A program made the translations under genes and the position numbers. This document shows, piece by piece, positions 24,692-33,326 of a DNA stretch of 64,000 bases. Under the pieces are notes generated by a model. It saw nothing but the letters and a program-made list of their open reading frames with translations, made no database searches and was not told the origin of the DNA. Each line of letters opens with the position of its first letter. Position 1 is the first letter of the stretch. Origin of the DNA: Pollutimonas thiosulfatoxidans (GTDB lineage: Bacteria; Pseudomonadota; Gammaproteobacteria; Burkholderiales; Burkholderiaceae_B); NCBI RefSeq assembly GCF_004022565.1, contig NZ_CP022987.1, forward strand, positions 2,728,001 through 2,792,000, in the 5' to 3' direction.

Positions 24692-25222
24692 ATGAACGAC
24701 AATACTCGGCAGATGAAACTGGATGCAACCGACCTGAGGATACTGGGCGAGTTGCAACGCGACGGCTCGCTTAGCAATGTAGAGCTCGCCAAACGCGTGC
24801 ATCTGTCGCCATCGCCCTGCCTGGCTCGCGTCAAGGCACTGGAGGCGGCCGGCATTATCGTGCGCTATGTTGCCCTGGCCAACGCGGCGGCCCTGGGCCT
24901 GGGACTTAACGTGTTCATCTCTATCAGCCTGAAGTCGCAAGACAAGGAAGCCTTGGCCAACTTCGAACAACGCATTGCCGAGCACGACGAAGTGATGGAG
25001 TGCTATTTGATGACTGGCGATTCGGACTACCTGATCCGGGTGGCTGTGGCCAACATCGGGGCGCTGGAACACTTCATTCTGGAGCAGCTTACGCCCATAC
25101 CCGGCATCGACAAGATACGCTCCAGCTTCGCACTGAAACAGGTGTCGTACAAAACCGCCCTGCCGCTGGCGCATGGCCACAAGGACAAAGCCCATACACG
25201 GCAATACCGGCACAGAGCCTAA
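24692..25222 (+). CDS. Lrp/AsnC-family transcriptional regulator
   Basis: The 176-residue protein has the Lrp layout. An N-terminal winged helix-turn-helix (about 8-60; LDATDLRILGELQRDG, LAKRVHLSPSPCLARVKALE) is joined to a RAM ligand-binding domain (about 75-160; VMECYLMTGDSDYLIRVAV). Such regulators sense amino acids and control nearby metabolic genes. It diverges from the AceE-like dehydrogenase gene across about 110 bases and probably regulates it. I chose the ATG at 24692 because earlier in-frame starts add a segment with no Lrp character. Its stop is 1 nt from the galE stop (convergent). Confidence 0.9.
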   Translation: MNDNTRQMKLDATDLRILGELQRDGSLSNVELAKRVHLSPSPCLARVKALEAAGIIVRYVALANAAALGLGLNVFISISLKSQDKEALANFEQRIAEHDEVMECYLMTGDSDYLIRVAVANIGALEHFILEQLTPIPGIDKIRSSFALKQVSYKTALPLAHGHKDKAHTRQYRHRA

Positions 25223-25223
25223 G

Positions 25224-26240
25224 CTACTTGCGTTGGGCGCGCTGGGTTTCCCAGCGCCAGGCGTCGGCACACATTTCATCGATCTCTTTGGTGGCCCGCC
25301 AACCTAGCGTCTGATGAGCCAGTTCGGTATCGGCCCAGCAAGCCGCAATGTCGCCAGGCCGACGGGCCACGATATCGTAAGGCACAGGCCGACCGCTGGC
25401 CGCCTCAAACGCGCGTACCATCTCCAGTACCGAATAGCCCTTGCCCGTGCCCAGGTTTACCGTCAACAAGGCCTGCTTGGCATCCAGGCAATGACGCAAG
25501 GCGGCCACGTGGCCTGCGGCCAGGTCCATTACGTGTATGTAATCGCGTACGCCCGTGCCATCCGGGGTGTTGTAGTCGTTGCCATACACCTGCAGGCTGG
25601 GCCTATGGCCCGTGGCCACTTGCGCGACATAAGGCATCAAGTTGTTGGGCGTGCCTTGCGGCGCTTCGCCTATCAGGCCGCTGGGGTGGGCACCGACCGG
25701 GTTGAAATAGCGCAAGCGCGCCATGCGCCAGCCGTCTTCGCTGGCATGCAGATTGGCCATGATGTCTTCCACCACCAGCTTGGTATGCCCATAGGGATTG
25801 GTGGCGGATCGAGGATGGTCTTCGGTCAGTGGCAGCTTTTGCGGATCGCCGTAAACGGTGGCCGAGGAAGAAAACACAAAGCAGCGCACCTGAGCCCGTT
25901 GCATGGCCGCCAGCAACTGGACGCTACCATGCACGTTGTTGTCGTAATACGCCAGCGGTATGCGTGTGGATTCGCCCACGGCCTTCAGGCCGGCAAAGTG
26001 CAGCACAGCAACGATGTCATTACGCTTGAAAACAGTGTGCAAGGACTCGGCATCGCATACGTCGCCCAGCATGAACTCGGGACGAGTGCCCGTGATGGCA
26101 GCAATCGAGTCCAGAACCGCCATGCTGCTATTGCACAAGTTATCCAGTATCAAGACCCGATACCCGGCCTGCTGCAGGGCCACGGTAGTGTGACTTCCTA
26201 TGAAACCCGTACCGCCAGTAACGAGGATGGTCGAAGACAT
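25224..26240 (-). CDS. galE: UDP-glucose 4-epimerase
   Basis: The 338-residue extended SDR interconverts UDP-glucose and UDP-galactose (and perhaps the N-acetyl forms), feeding surface glycan synthesis. It has ILVTGGTGFIGSHT, FSSSATVYG and the YGHTK catalytic Tyr/Lys. The downstream NPVGAHPSGLIGE and LQVYGNDYNTPDGTGVRDYIHV blocks are GalE-specific. I use the ATG at 26238-26240; a GTG three codons upstream is the other candidate. It runs convergently with the Lrp gene. Confidence 0.94.
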   Translation of the reverse strand: MSSTILVTGGTGFIGSHTTVALQQAGYRVLILDNLCNSSMAVLDSIAAITGTRPEFMLGDVCDAESLHTVFKRNDIVAVLHFAGLKAVGESTRIPLAYYDNNVHGSVQLLAAMQRAQVRCFVFSSSATVYGDPQKLPLTEDHPRSATNPYGHTKLVVEDIMANLHASEDGWRMARLRYFNPVGAHPSGLIGEAPQGTPNNLMPYVAQVATGHRPSLQVYGNDYNTPDGTGVRDYIHVMDLAAGHVAALRHCLDAKQALLTVNLGTGKGYSVLEMVRAFEAASGRPVPYDIVARRPGDIAACWADTELAHQTLGWRATKEIDEMCADAWRWETQRAQRK

Positions 26241-26592
26241 GTTGCGCACTCTGAAGAAGGCAAAGCGCCATTATCGCGTATGTATGACGCGACGTCCCAT
26301 GCACTGAACGTCGCATATGACATAAAAAACTGGCTTTTGCAAGCCCGCCATGCTAACATTGCTACTGGTGTGTATTGGTAATTACCCCAAGCAGTGCTAA
26401 AGCTAAATACAGCCGCACATTGCACCAACGCACAACTCCATACACGGCCACTTTATGGCCGCAGCACCCAACGCCAACATGGCGTTACGAAGCACCTGTT
26501 CGCCCTTTAGCCGCCGTCGGCGGTCTGTCGGATGATACGCAGCGCGAGTCCGGCGCGATGGTGCTTTCCTTAAATTTTTACAGGAAACATAT
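26241..26592. other. Intergenic region with the infA promoter and leader
   Basis: The 352-base stretch between divergent galE and infA is AT-rich in its left part. It includes a short GC-rich inverted repeat (GCCGCCGTCGGCGGT, near 26511-26525) about 80 bases before infA. A plausible infA ribosome site (ACAGGAAA) lies directly before its ATG. No open frame worth calling was found. Promoter elements are not clear enough to place. Confidence 0.35.
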
Positions 26593-26850
26593 ATGGCTAA
26601 AGAAGAATTGATCGAAATGGGTGGTCTCGTAACTGAAGTTCTGCCCGACTCTCGTTTTCGTGTCACCCTGGATAACGGCCACCCCGTTGTCGCGTACACC
26701 GGCGGAAAAATGCGCAAGCACCACATCCGCATTCTGGCAGGCGACAAAGTCTCGCTGGAAATGTCCCCCTACGACCTCAGCAAAGGTCGCATCACCTTCC
26801 GCCATATCGCCGGTCGTGCACCAGGCGGCCCCAGCCAGCGTCGCCGTTAA
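26593..26850 (+). CDS. infA: Translation initiation factor IF-1 (stand-alone copy)
   Basis: The 85-residue OB-fold protein is recognisable as IF-1: EELIEMGGLVTEVLPDSRFRV, GHPVVAYTGGKMRKHHIRIL and the closing SPYDLSKGRITFRH. It binds the ribosomal A site with IF-2 and IF-3. The C-terminal tail is extended and basic (PGGPSQRRR), as in the second IF-1 copies common in beta-proteobacteria, which usually also have an infA copy in the ribosomal-protein cluster. It is monocistronic between galE and pgi. An AGGAAA lies eight bases before the ATG. Confidence 0.96.
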   Translation: MAKEELIEMGGLVTEVLPDSRFRVTLDNGHPVVAYTGGKMRKHHIRILAGDKVSLEMSPYDLSKGRITFRHIAGRAPGGPSQRRR

Positions 26851-26860
26851 GCACTGAAAC

Positions 26861-26885
26861 AGCCGGAGACACGGCTTGCATTTTG
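26861..26885 (+). terminator. Weak candidate terminator after infA
   Basis: AGCCG (26861-26865) pairs with CGGCT (26872-26876) around a six-base loop, followed by a short T-rich run (TGCATTTTG). The stem is only five base pairs and the T-run is interrupted, so this is weak support for termination between infA and pgi. Confidence 0.3.
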
Positions 26886-26947
26886 CATAAACGGCAGTCC
26901 TGAAGGCATTACAATCGATTAACGATCGACATGCCGAAGGAACGCCG

Positions 26948-28546
26948 GTGACCAGCAAACAAACTGCCACAGATTACTCGCGAGATCTCCCCGAGCAACC
27001 GACACTAGCCGGCTTGCCCGAATGGATTGCCTTCGAGAAAGCGGCTTCGGCAGTCACCATCGACGTCAATGCATTGCGCGTCATCAGGGCCGCCGACATC
27101 GACATCGATATCAGCGGACAAGGTAGCTCACCCGGGCTTGCCGCTGCCTCCGAGGCCTTATTGCTTGCGCGCGATTTTCCGCAGATGCGCGAACGCCTGC
27201 TTACGGGCGGCGTCGCCAACGTCACGGAAGAGCGCGCCGCCTGGCACAGCGCCTTGCGCGCCCCCGCCCCCACCGAAGAAATAGCCGCCGAGCGTCAGCG
27301 GCTGAATGCATTCGTGCGTATGGCCGACTCGGAACGCCGTTGGCGCAACATCGTGCATATAGGCATCGGGGGCAGCGACTGGGGTGTGCGCCTGGCGGTC
27401 AGCGCATTCGGCTACGCTGGCACCTGGCGGCAAGTGCACTTTGTAGCCAATATTGACGGCCACGCCATCGAGGGTGGTTTGGCGGGCTTCGACCCGCACG
27501 ACACCCTTATTGTCCTGGCGTCAAAATCCTTCACCACGGCCGAGACGTTGCAGAACGGCCAACGGGCCATCGAGTGGCTGCAAGGCTCTGGCGTCAGCGA
27601 CCCCTATCAGCAAGTGGTCGCCATTACCGCACGCCCCGATGTCGCGCGCGAATGGGGCGTACCCGACACCCATATTTTCAAGTTTTGGGACTGGGTCGGC
27701 GGCCGCTTCTCCTTGTGGTCGGCTGTCAGTCTGACCACCGCCCTGGCGGTCAGCGCGGATGTGGTTGCCGGCATGCAGGCAGGCGCCGCCGCCATGGACG
27801 CGCACTTTGCGGAAGCCCCGTTTGCCGAGAACGCCCCAGTGCAGATGGCCTTGTCGGGCATCGTCAACCGCAGCGTCCTGGACTATGGGTCGCTGAACAT
27901 CGCGCCCTACGACTTCCGCTTGGCCAACCTGGTGCCCTACATACAGCAGTTGGAAATGGAGTCACTCGGCAAGTCGGTGAACCTGGCGGGCGAACCCGTG
28001 GGCGTGCCCACCGGCCCCGCTGTGTGGGGCATGCCGGGCACCGACGCGCAGCACACCTTCTTTCAGTGGCTGCACCAGGGCAGCGACGGCGCGCCAGTTG
28101 ACTTCATCGTATGCCAACACGCCGACCATGGCTGGCCAGAGCATCATAAAAGCCTGCTGGCCAACTGCCTGGCCCAGCGCGAGGCCCTGCTGACAGGCAA
28201 GAGCTTTGAAGAAGTCTTGCAAGACAGTCTTAACGAAGGTGTACCGGAAGAGCGCGCACGCTGGCTAGCCCACCACAAAGTCCATGCCGGCGGACGGCCA
28301 TCCAACCTTATCGTCTTGCCGCGTTTATCTCCTTACACGCTGGGGGCCTTGCTGGCCCTTTACGAGCACAAAGTGTTTGTGCAGGCGGTGATTTGGGGCA
28401 TCAACCCGTTTGATCAGTGGGGCGTAGAGTACGGCAAGATGCTGGCGAAAGGTATCGCGGGCGAGCTGTCCGGCAAAGCGGCAGATCCCAAGCACGATGC
28501 CTCGACGACGCATTGGGTAAAGAGGTTTAAAGAGTCGCTGCGGTAA
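26948..28546 (+). CDS. pgi: Glucose-6-phosphate isomerase
   Basis: The 532-residue enzyme interconverts glucose-6-phosphate and fructose-6-phosphate, supplying sugar-nucleotide precursors as well as central metabolism. It has HIGIGGSDWGVRL, the phosphate-binding KSFTTAETL, GGRFSLWSAVS (PGI signature 1) and INPFDQWGVEYGK (signature 2, catalytic Lys). The start is GTG at 26948 behind AAGGA. The last 20 bases overlap the end of the convergent ABC transporter gene. It appears complete. Confidence 0.96.
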   Translation: MTSKQTATDYSRDLPEQPTLAGLPEWIAFEKAASAVTIDVNALRVIRAADIDIDISGQGSSPGLAAASEALLLARDFPQMRERLLTGGVANVTEERAAWHSALRAPAPTEEIAAERQRLNAFVRMADSERRWRNIVHIGIGGSDWGVRLAVSAFGYAGTWRQVHFVANIDGHAIEGGLAGFDPHDTLIVLASKSFTTAETLQNGQRAIEWLQGSGVSDPYQQVVAITARPDVAREWGVPDTHIFKFWDWVGGRFSLWSAVSLTTALAVSADVVAGMQAGAAAMDAHFAEAPFAENAPVQMALSGIVNRSVLDYGSLNIAPYDFRLANLVPYIQQLEMESLGKSVNLAGEPVGVPTGPAVWGMPGTDAQHTFFQWLHQGSDGAPVDFIVCQHADHGWPEHHKSLLANCLAQREALLTGKSFEEVLQDSLNEGVPEERARWLAHHKVHAGGRPSNLIVLPRLSPYTLGALLALYEHKVFVQAVIWGINPFDQWGVEYGKMLAKGIAGELSGKAADPKHDASTTHWVKRFKESLR

Positions 28547-29621
28547 TGGGAATGCAATGGATGGACTCAGGGGGAAGCCTGACAATGCAGGCGGCTCCCG
28601 ACTGAAAGGCATCCGACAAGGCCATACGCGCGCGTAGCGTTACCGCTCCGTCCTTGCCATTGATCGTCACATCACACTCGCAATACTCACCGACGTATCT
28701 TATTTCGGTAACCGTGGCGCTAAAACTGTTGGGCACGCCGTTGAGGGTCGACGGAAGATGAAGCTCTATGTGTTCCGGCCTGACGAAGCAAGCGACGTCG
28801 CCCGTTGCAGGAAGCGTGTCGACGCTCAACACCCCGATGGGGGTGGACACCGTATGTGAGCCTTCCGCGCGGGTGCCCTGCAGACGATTTGCATTACCCA
28901 GAAACTGCGCTGAAAAGATCGTGGATGGGCGCTCGTAGAGCTCGCGTGGATCGTTGACCTCCAACACTTCGCCGCCCGACATCACGGCAATTCGATCGGA
29001 CATCGCCAAAGCTTCGTGCTGATCGTGCGTGACCAGCACAGTGGTGATACCCACCTCGCGCTGCAAACGTCGTAGCTCTACGCGCATCTGCCCACGAAGT
29101 GCGGCATCCAGGTTACTAAGGGGTTCGTCCAGCAGCATTACGTCCGGCTGCGCGACGATTGCGCGGGCAAGTGCTACCCGTTGCTGCTGCCCACCACTGA
29201 GTCTTGAAGAATAACGATCGGCAAAGGCCTCGAGTCCCACCACCTCCATGGCATGCATGACTTTGGCTTTTAGATCGCGTTCGCCGCGGCAGCGCAAAGG
29301 AAAAGCAACATTCTCGAAGACAGTCATATGGGGCCAAATCGCATACGACTGAAACACCATGCCGATATTGCGCTTGTTCGGACCCGTGTTGAGCCCCCGA
29401 TGAGAATCAAACACAGCCGCCCCACCGATGCGGATAGCGCCCGCGTCGGGATTCTCGAGCCCAGCGATACACCGCAATAAGGTCGTCTTGCCGCATCCGC
29501 TAGGACCCAGCAAAGTGAAAAATTCGCCATCGCGCACATCAAGCGACACGCCTTTAAGAGCGGGTACCCGGGAACCAGGATACGTCTTGACTATGCTTTC
29601 CAACGAGATCATTTCAGTCAT
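28527..29621 (-). CDS. ABC transporter ATP-binding protein (PotA/FbpC-like, with TOBE domain)
   Basis: The 364-residue ATPase has Walker A GPSGCGKTTLLRC, signature LSGGQQQRVALARA, Walker B VMLLDEPLSN and a C-terminal TOBE-like domain (about 260-364). It powers the importer whose permease and solute-binding protein are encoded upstream. The ATG at 29619-29621 overlaps the end of the dehydrogenase gene by eight bases, so it is coupled. It is the last gene of a five-gene minus-strand operon. Substrate likely an organic anion, by context. Confidence 0.93.
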   Translation of the reverse strand: MTEMISLESIVKTYPGSRVPALKGVSLDVRDGEFFTLLGPSGCGKTTLLRCIAGLENPDAGAIRIGGAAVFDSHRGLNTGPNKRNIGMVFQSYAIWPHMTVFENVAFPLRCRGERDLKAKVMHAMEVVGLEAFADRYSSRLSGGQQQRVALARAIVAQPDVMLLDEPLSNLDAALRGQMRVELRRLQREVGITTVLVTHDQHEALAMSDRIAVMSGGEVLEVNDPRELYERPSTIFSAQFLGNANRLQGTRAEGSHTVSTPIGVLSVDTLPATGDVACFVRPEHIELHLPSTLNGVPNSFSATVTEIRYVGEYCECDVTINGKDGAVTLRARMALSDAFQSGAACIVRLPPESIHCIPITAATL

Positions 29622-30573
29622 CACCGTCCTCGACACTGTACAAGGGCGCCTTGCCGTCACGAATGCGATTCACGTTAAGAGCCACCGCGTCGGCCAAGGC
29701 ATGCAGACAATCGACACTCGCGCCAGCGATATGTGGAGTACAGAGCAAGTTCTTAAGTCCTTCGAACTCCGCTGGATTGAAATTATCCTCGTCCCAAAAT
29801 ACGTCGATTCCCGCGCCCGCAATCCGCTGTTCGTCTAGAGCTCGCAGCAAAGCAGCTTTATCGACGATTTCCCCTCGGGCGATATTGATAAAATAAGCCG
29901 AGGCCTTCATGGCATGGAAGACCTTGTTATCGATCGTGCCGCGCGTTCCCCGATTAAGGGGTAGATGCAGCGATACATAGTCGGCAGCGGAAAGCATCTC
30001 TTGCATATGCGCCGCTGGCCAAGTTTGCTTAATATAAGCGTCGGCACCGTCCAAGTCGGACAGGTTGCGCTTACTGGCAAGGACCTCCATGCCAAACGAA
30101 TACGCCATGCGGGCCAATTGTGCACCCGTACCGCCGACACCAATCAATGCCAATGTTTTGCCAGCCAGTAATTGAGTCTCGGGAAAGCCCAGCCGCCCTT
30201 CTCCGAATGCCTGCTGCGATTCAATCTGCCGCTTGGCAAGGGCCATCATGAGATAAAAGGCGTGCTCCGCCACGACCACGTCCGACTTCGATATCGACGA
30301 GGGCACGCGAGCTACCGGTACACCCCGGGAGCGGGCATACGCGATGTCGACATCCACGATATGCTGTCCGTACCGCTGAAGGAGCTTCAGGCGGGGCGCA
30401 GCGTCGATGACTTCTTTCGTAATGGGTACATCGCGCAGCAATAGCACCTCAGCATCGGCTACCTGGTCTCCAAGTGGGCGCGAAAAATCGGCCTCAGTGA
30501 CGACATCGTCCGGCAGTTGGGCGGCAAGATAATTGTGAGGGTCGAGGCCCGGCGCCGCTTTCAGTATTTTCAC
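29614..30573 (-). CDS. D-2-hydroxyacid dehydrogenase (SerA-like)
   Basis: The 319-residue NAD-dependent D-2-hydroxyacid dehydrogenase has the Rossmann motif LIGVGGTGAQLA. The substrate arginine lies in NIARGEIVD and the catalytic histidine in CTPHIAGAS. It lacks the ACT domain of biosynthetic SerA and is short, so it is probably catabolic, oxidising or reducing a 2-hydroxy or 2-oxo acid. It starts with GTG eight bases after AGGAG. It lies inside an ABC transporter operon between permease and ATPase genes, which suggests that the imported compound is its substrate. Confidence 0.9.
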   Translation of the reverse strand: MKILKAAPGLDPHNYLAAQLPDDVVTEADFSRPLGDQVADAEVLLLRDVPITKEVIDAAPRLKLLQRYGQHIVDVDIAYARSRGVPVARVPSSISKSDVVVAEHAFYLMMALAKRQIESQQAFGEGRLGFPETQLLAGKTLALIGVGGTGAQLARMAYSFGMEVLASKRNLSDLDGADAYIKQTWPAAHMQEMLSAADYVSLHLPLNRGTRGTIDNKVFHAMKASAYFINIARGEIVDKAALLRALDEQRIAGAGIDVFWDEDNFNPAEFEGLKNLLCTPHIAGASVDCLHALADAVALNVNRIRDGKAPLYSVEDGDD

Positions 30574-30587
30574 GCAGTGATCTCCTG

Positions 30588-32321
30588 TTAAACCTTGGCA
30601 AGGGGTACGGCATGACGCACGCCCAATCGTCGATTCAGGACACTAATGGCGACAAGCATCAGCATCAGCCCTATCATCACCATCACGGTGTAGGCAGCCA
30701 GCGTATTGGTATTGCCCCCCTGCCACATGTCCAGCACCACTACCGAGAACACCTCATTGCCGGGAGTAATCAGAAAAAGCGATGCGGCGTACTCTCGGAA
30801 TGACCGGAGCGACACGTAGATTGCCGCTGAGATCAGCGTGGGGGCGATGAGCGCCAGAACCACTCTTTGCAAGACCCTGGACCAGCTTGCGCCGGCCACG
30901 CGCGCGGCCTCTTCAAGTTCGGGATGCAGTTGCACGAGACCTGAGGCACACATGCGGATGGAATACGGCAAATGAAGGATGACGTAAGCCAGCATGAGTA
31001 TCCATGGGCTGGCATATATGCCAACCGGAATCGTCAGAAACAGCCACATTAAACCGACCCCGACGATCATGCCGGGCACTGCGATGGGCAGCGTACCGAT
31101 CTGCTCGCTGAGCATCATCATTCTGAAACGATCATCGCTACGCAGCTTCAGCCATGCCACGGTTGCGCCTATGGCGGTCGTGATAACTCCCGCTACCGAA
31201 CCTATCCAAAAACTATTCCAGATGGCTCGCATGGCGGGGCCGTAATTCAACGCGTTGCCAAAATTTTGCCAAGTAGCCGTCTTTAGGCTGTCCAGCGTGG
31301 GTACTTGTGGATATGGCATGAAGGCATTCCATATCAGTATCAGTATCGGTAGGCCCGCCGTCAGCATGACAACAAGAAACATGGCCGCGTCGACCCAGAC
31401 ACGATAGGGGCCGAGCTGGAAACGCCTGGGGTTGAAGGACTTGCCCCGTATCGTGGCGTAGCGATCTTTGCTCCCCATCAATCTGTTGTAGATCACGATG
31501 GCGACGGCTGTCATGGCCAACAACAGAATGCTGTAGAAGCTTGCCGCACCGTAGTTCGTAGGTATTTTTGTGGACGCGAGATAGATCTCGGTGGAGTACA
31601 GAAATATCTTCGATGGCAGGCCGATCAATATCGGCACCGACAAGGCACCAAAGCTGTATATAAAGAACATTAGCCATGCGCCGAGCAGGGCGGGCGCAAT
31701 CGACGGCAAGGTTACCGCCAGCATGGTCCGGCAATGCGAGGCGCCGCTGATCCGTGCCGCCTCCTCGAGATCCGGGTTCATGGAGCGGAACACCGGCTGC
31801 AGCCACAAGAAAGCCAGCGGTAGCTCTTGAAGGATGCCCACTAATATCATGCCGTGAAAAGAATAGACATCGAATAGCGGCGTCGTGGCGCCGGTGATGC
31901 CCTGGTACATCTGATTGAATAAGCCGCTGCGCGGCGACAACAACATGATCCACGCGCTCACCAAAGTTACCGCCGGCATGAGTACCGGAATCACCGAGAA
32001 CACTTCGGCATAGCGCGAAAAGCGGCAATTCGTGCGCTCCACTGCGAATGCCAGGAAGATACCCATTATTAGCACCAGGCTAGCGGTGCAGGCGGCATAG
32101 ATCAGCGAATTGAGCAGCGATCCGAAAAGATACTTATTTGAAAAGGCTCGCTCGGCATTATCAAAGGAGAATGACAGGGCGGCTCCGGGCGGCTGCGATG
32201 AGAACGCACTTACTAATAGAACAAGCAGCGGAGGCAGAACAAGCAAGCTCACTACAATCAGACTGGCCGCTTGGGCCAATCTGATCGGAGCAAGCCAAGA
32301 TCTCACAGTGCGGCAGTCCAT
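30588..32321 (-). CDS. ABC transporter permease with two fused transmembrane domains (FbpB-like)
   Basis: The 577-residue protein has about twelve hydrophobic segments. It has two BPD-type EAA loops: EEAARISGASHCRTML (first half) and EEAARVAGASWSRVLQ (second half). The fused double permease is typical of Fe(III)-, thiamine- and 2-aminoethylphosphonate-type importers. I use the ATG at 32319-32321; a GTG at 32304-32306 that overlaps the FAH stop as GTGA is as plausible. The gene sits between FAH-hydrolase and dehydrogenase genes. Substrate unknown. Confidence 0.9.
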   Translation of the reverse strand: MDCRTVRSWLAPIRLAQAASLIVVSLLVLPPLLVLLVSAFSSQPPGAALSFSFDNAERAFSNKYLFGSLLNSLIYAACTASLVLIMGIFLAFAVERTNCRFSRYAEVFSVIPVLMPAVTLVSAWIMLLSPRSGLFNQMYQGITGATTPLFDVYSFHGMILVGILQELPLAFLWLQPVFRSMNPDLEEAARISGASHCRTMLAVTLPSIAPALLGAWLMFFIYSFGALSVPILIGLPSKIFLYSTEIYLASTKIPTNYGAASFYSILLLAMTAVAIVIYNRLMGSKDRYATIRGKSFNPRRFQLGPYRVWVDAAMFLVVMLTAGLPILILIWNAFMPYPQVPTLDSLKTATWQNFGNALNYGPAMRAIWNSFWIGSVAGVITTAIGATVAWLKLRSDDRFRMMMLSEQIGTLPIAVPGMIVGVGLMWLFLTIPVGIYASPWILMLAYVILHLPYSIRMCASGLVQLHPELEEAARVAGASWSRVLQRVVLALIAPTLISAAIYVSLRSFREYAASLFLITPGNEVFSVVVLDMWQGGNTNTLAAYTVMVMIGLMLMLVAISVLNRRLGVRHAVPLAKV

Positions 32322-33271
32322 TCGCGACGAGCGATACGACTGCGCAACACACCAATACCTTCGATTTCGCATTCGATGGTTTGTCCGGGCCTCAGCCATT
32401 TCCCGCAAACCAAAGCGTTGCCACTGGTGCTTCCCGTAGCCAGGATGTCGCCCGGCGATAGCGTCATGTAGCGTGATACGAACGCAACAATACGCTCTAC
32501 CGGCCACAACAGCCCCGCCGTGGTGTCGTCCTGGCGCACCTCTCCGTCTACCGTTGTACGGATATGCAAAGCATTGGGGGACTTCGGCAGATATTCGGAC
32601 GGTGTAATGCAAGGACCCAAGGGCGCGAATGTATCGCCGGCCTTGCCGCGAGGAGAATCATAGCGGCCCGTCCAGGATGGTATGTCGCGCACGCAAGCGT
32701 CGTTCAGTATGGTGTAGCCGAAAATATAGCGCGACGCGTCCGCCTCTTCGATGTCGGAACAATGCGCGCCGATAACAATAGCGAGCTCGTTCTCGTAATC
32801 CCATTGTTCGGAATCGGGTGGAAACCTGATCTCGTCATCGTGGCCCACCAAGGATGCGGGCGATTTCAGGAAGGAGATCTTCACATCCTGGGGCCATTCT
32901 TCTTTTGGCAAGCCCCATTCAGTCAGATACCGGGCGTACGAATTACCGCAGCACACTATCTTGATCGGGTCGGGGTTCGCAGCAAGCAGAGTGGTTTGAG
33001 CAAGAGGCCTGGCAATGCCTAGGGCGGCAAGACGGCCACGCTCTTGCTGGGCATAAGCCATCAACGGCTCGAAACGCCGCATATTGCCGCTGTAAAGTCT
33101 TATGAAATCATTAAGGCTGTCCGGGATGCACGTTCTTGCTACGTGGGCGGCGTTGCCCACCCGCTCTCGGTCTTGCAGGTACAAGCCATAGGACGCTTGG
33201 AAGTCGACAACATTGTCACCCTCCAGAAAACCGATGCGCGCCAGGGGGGCGGCAAAGCTGACTAACTTCAT
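32303..33271 (-). CDS. Fumarylacetoacetate hydrolase (FAH)-family protein
   Basis: The 322-residue FAH-fold enzyme has the metal-binding acidic residues of the family (YENELAIVIG, the segment with the conserved Glu) and GYTILNDACVRD. It ends with the usual LSPGDILATGS block. Family members hydrolyse C-C bonds in acylpyruvates or decarboxylate/isomerise oxo-acids; the exact reaction cannot be read. Coexpression with a hydroxyacid dehydrogenase and an importer points to breakdown of an imported oxo- or hydroxy-acid. AGGAAG precedes the ATG by five bases. Confidence 0.88.
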   Translation of the reverse strand: MKLVSFAAPLARIGFLEGDNVVDFQASYGLYLQDRERVGNAAHVARTCIPDSLNDFIRLYSGNMRRFEPLMAYAQQERGRLAALGIARPLAQTTLLAANPDPIKIVCCGNSYARYLTEWGLPKEEWPQDVKISFLKSPASLVGHDDEIRFPPDSEQWDYENELAIVIGAHCSDIEEADASRYIFGYTILNDACVRDIPSWTGRYDSPRGKAGDTFAPLGPCITPSEYLPKSPNALHIRTTVDGEVRQDDTTAGLLWPVERIVAFVSRYMTLSPGDILATGSTSGNALVCGKWLRPGQTIECEIEGIGVLRSRIARREWTAAL

Positions 33272-33326
33272 AAGTCTTCCTCGCTAATGAAACGAAAACG
33301 GAATTGCACGTAACGGTCGACAACAG

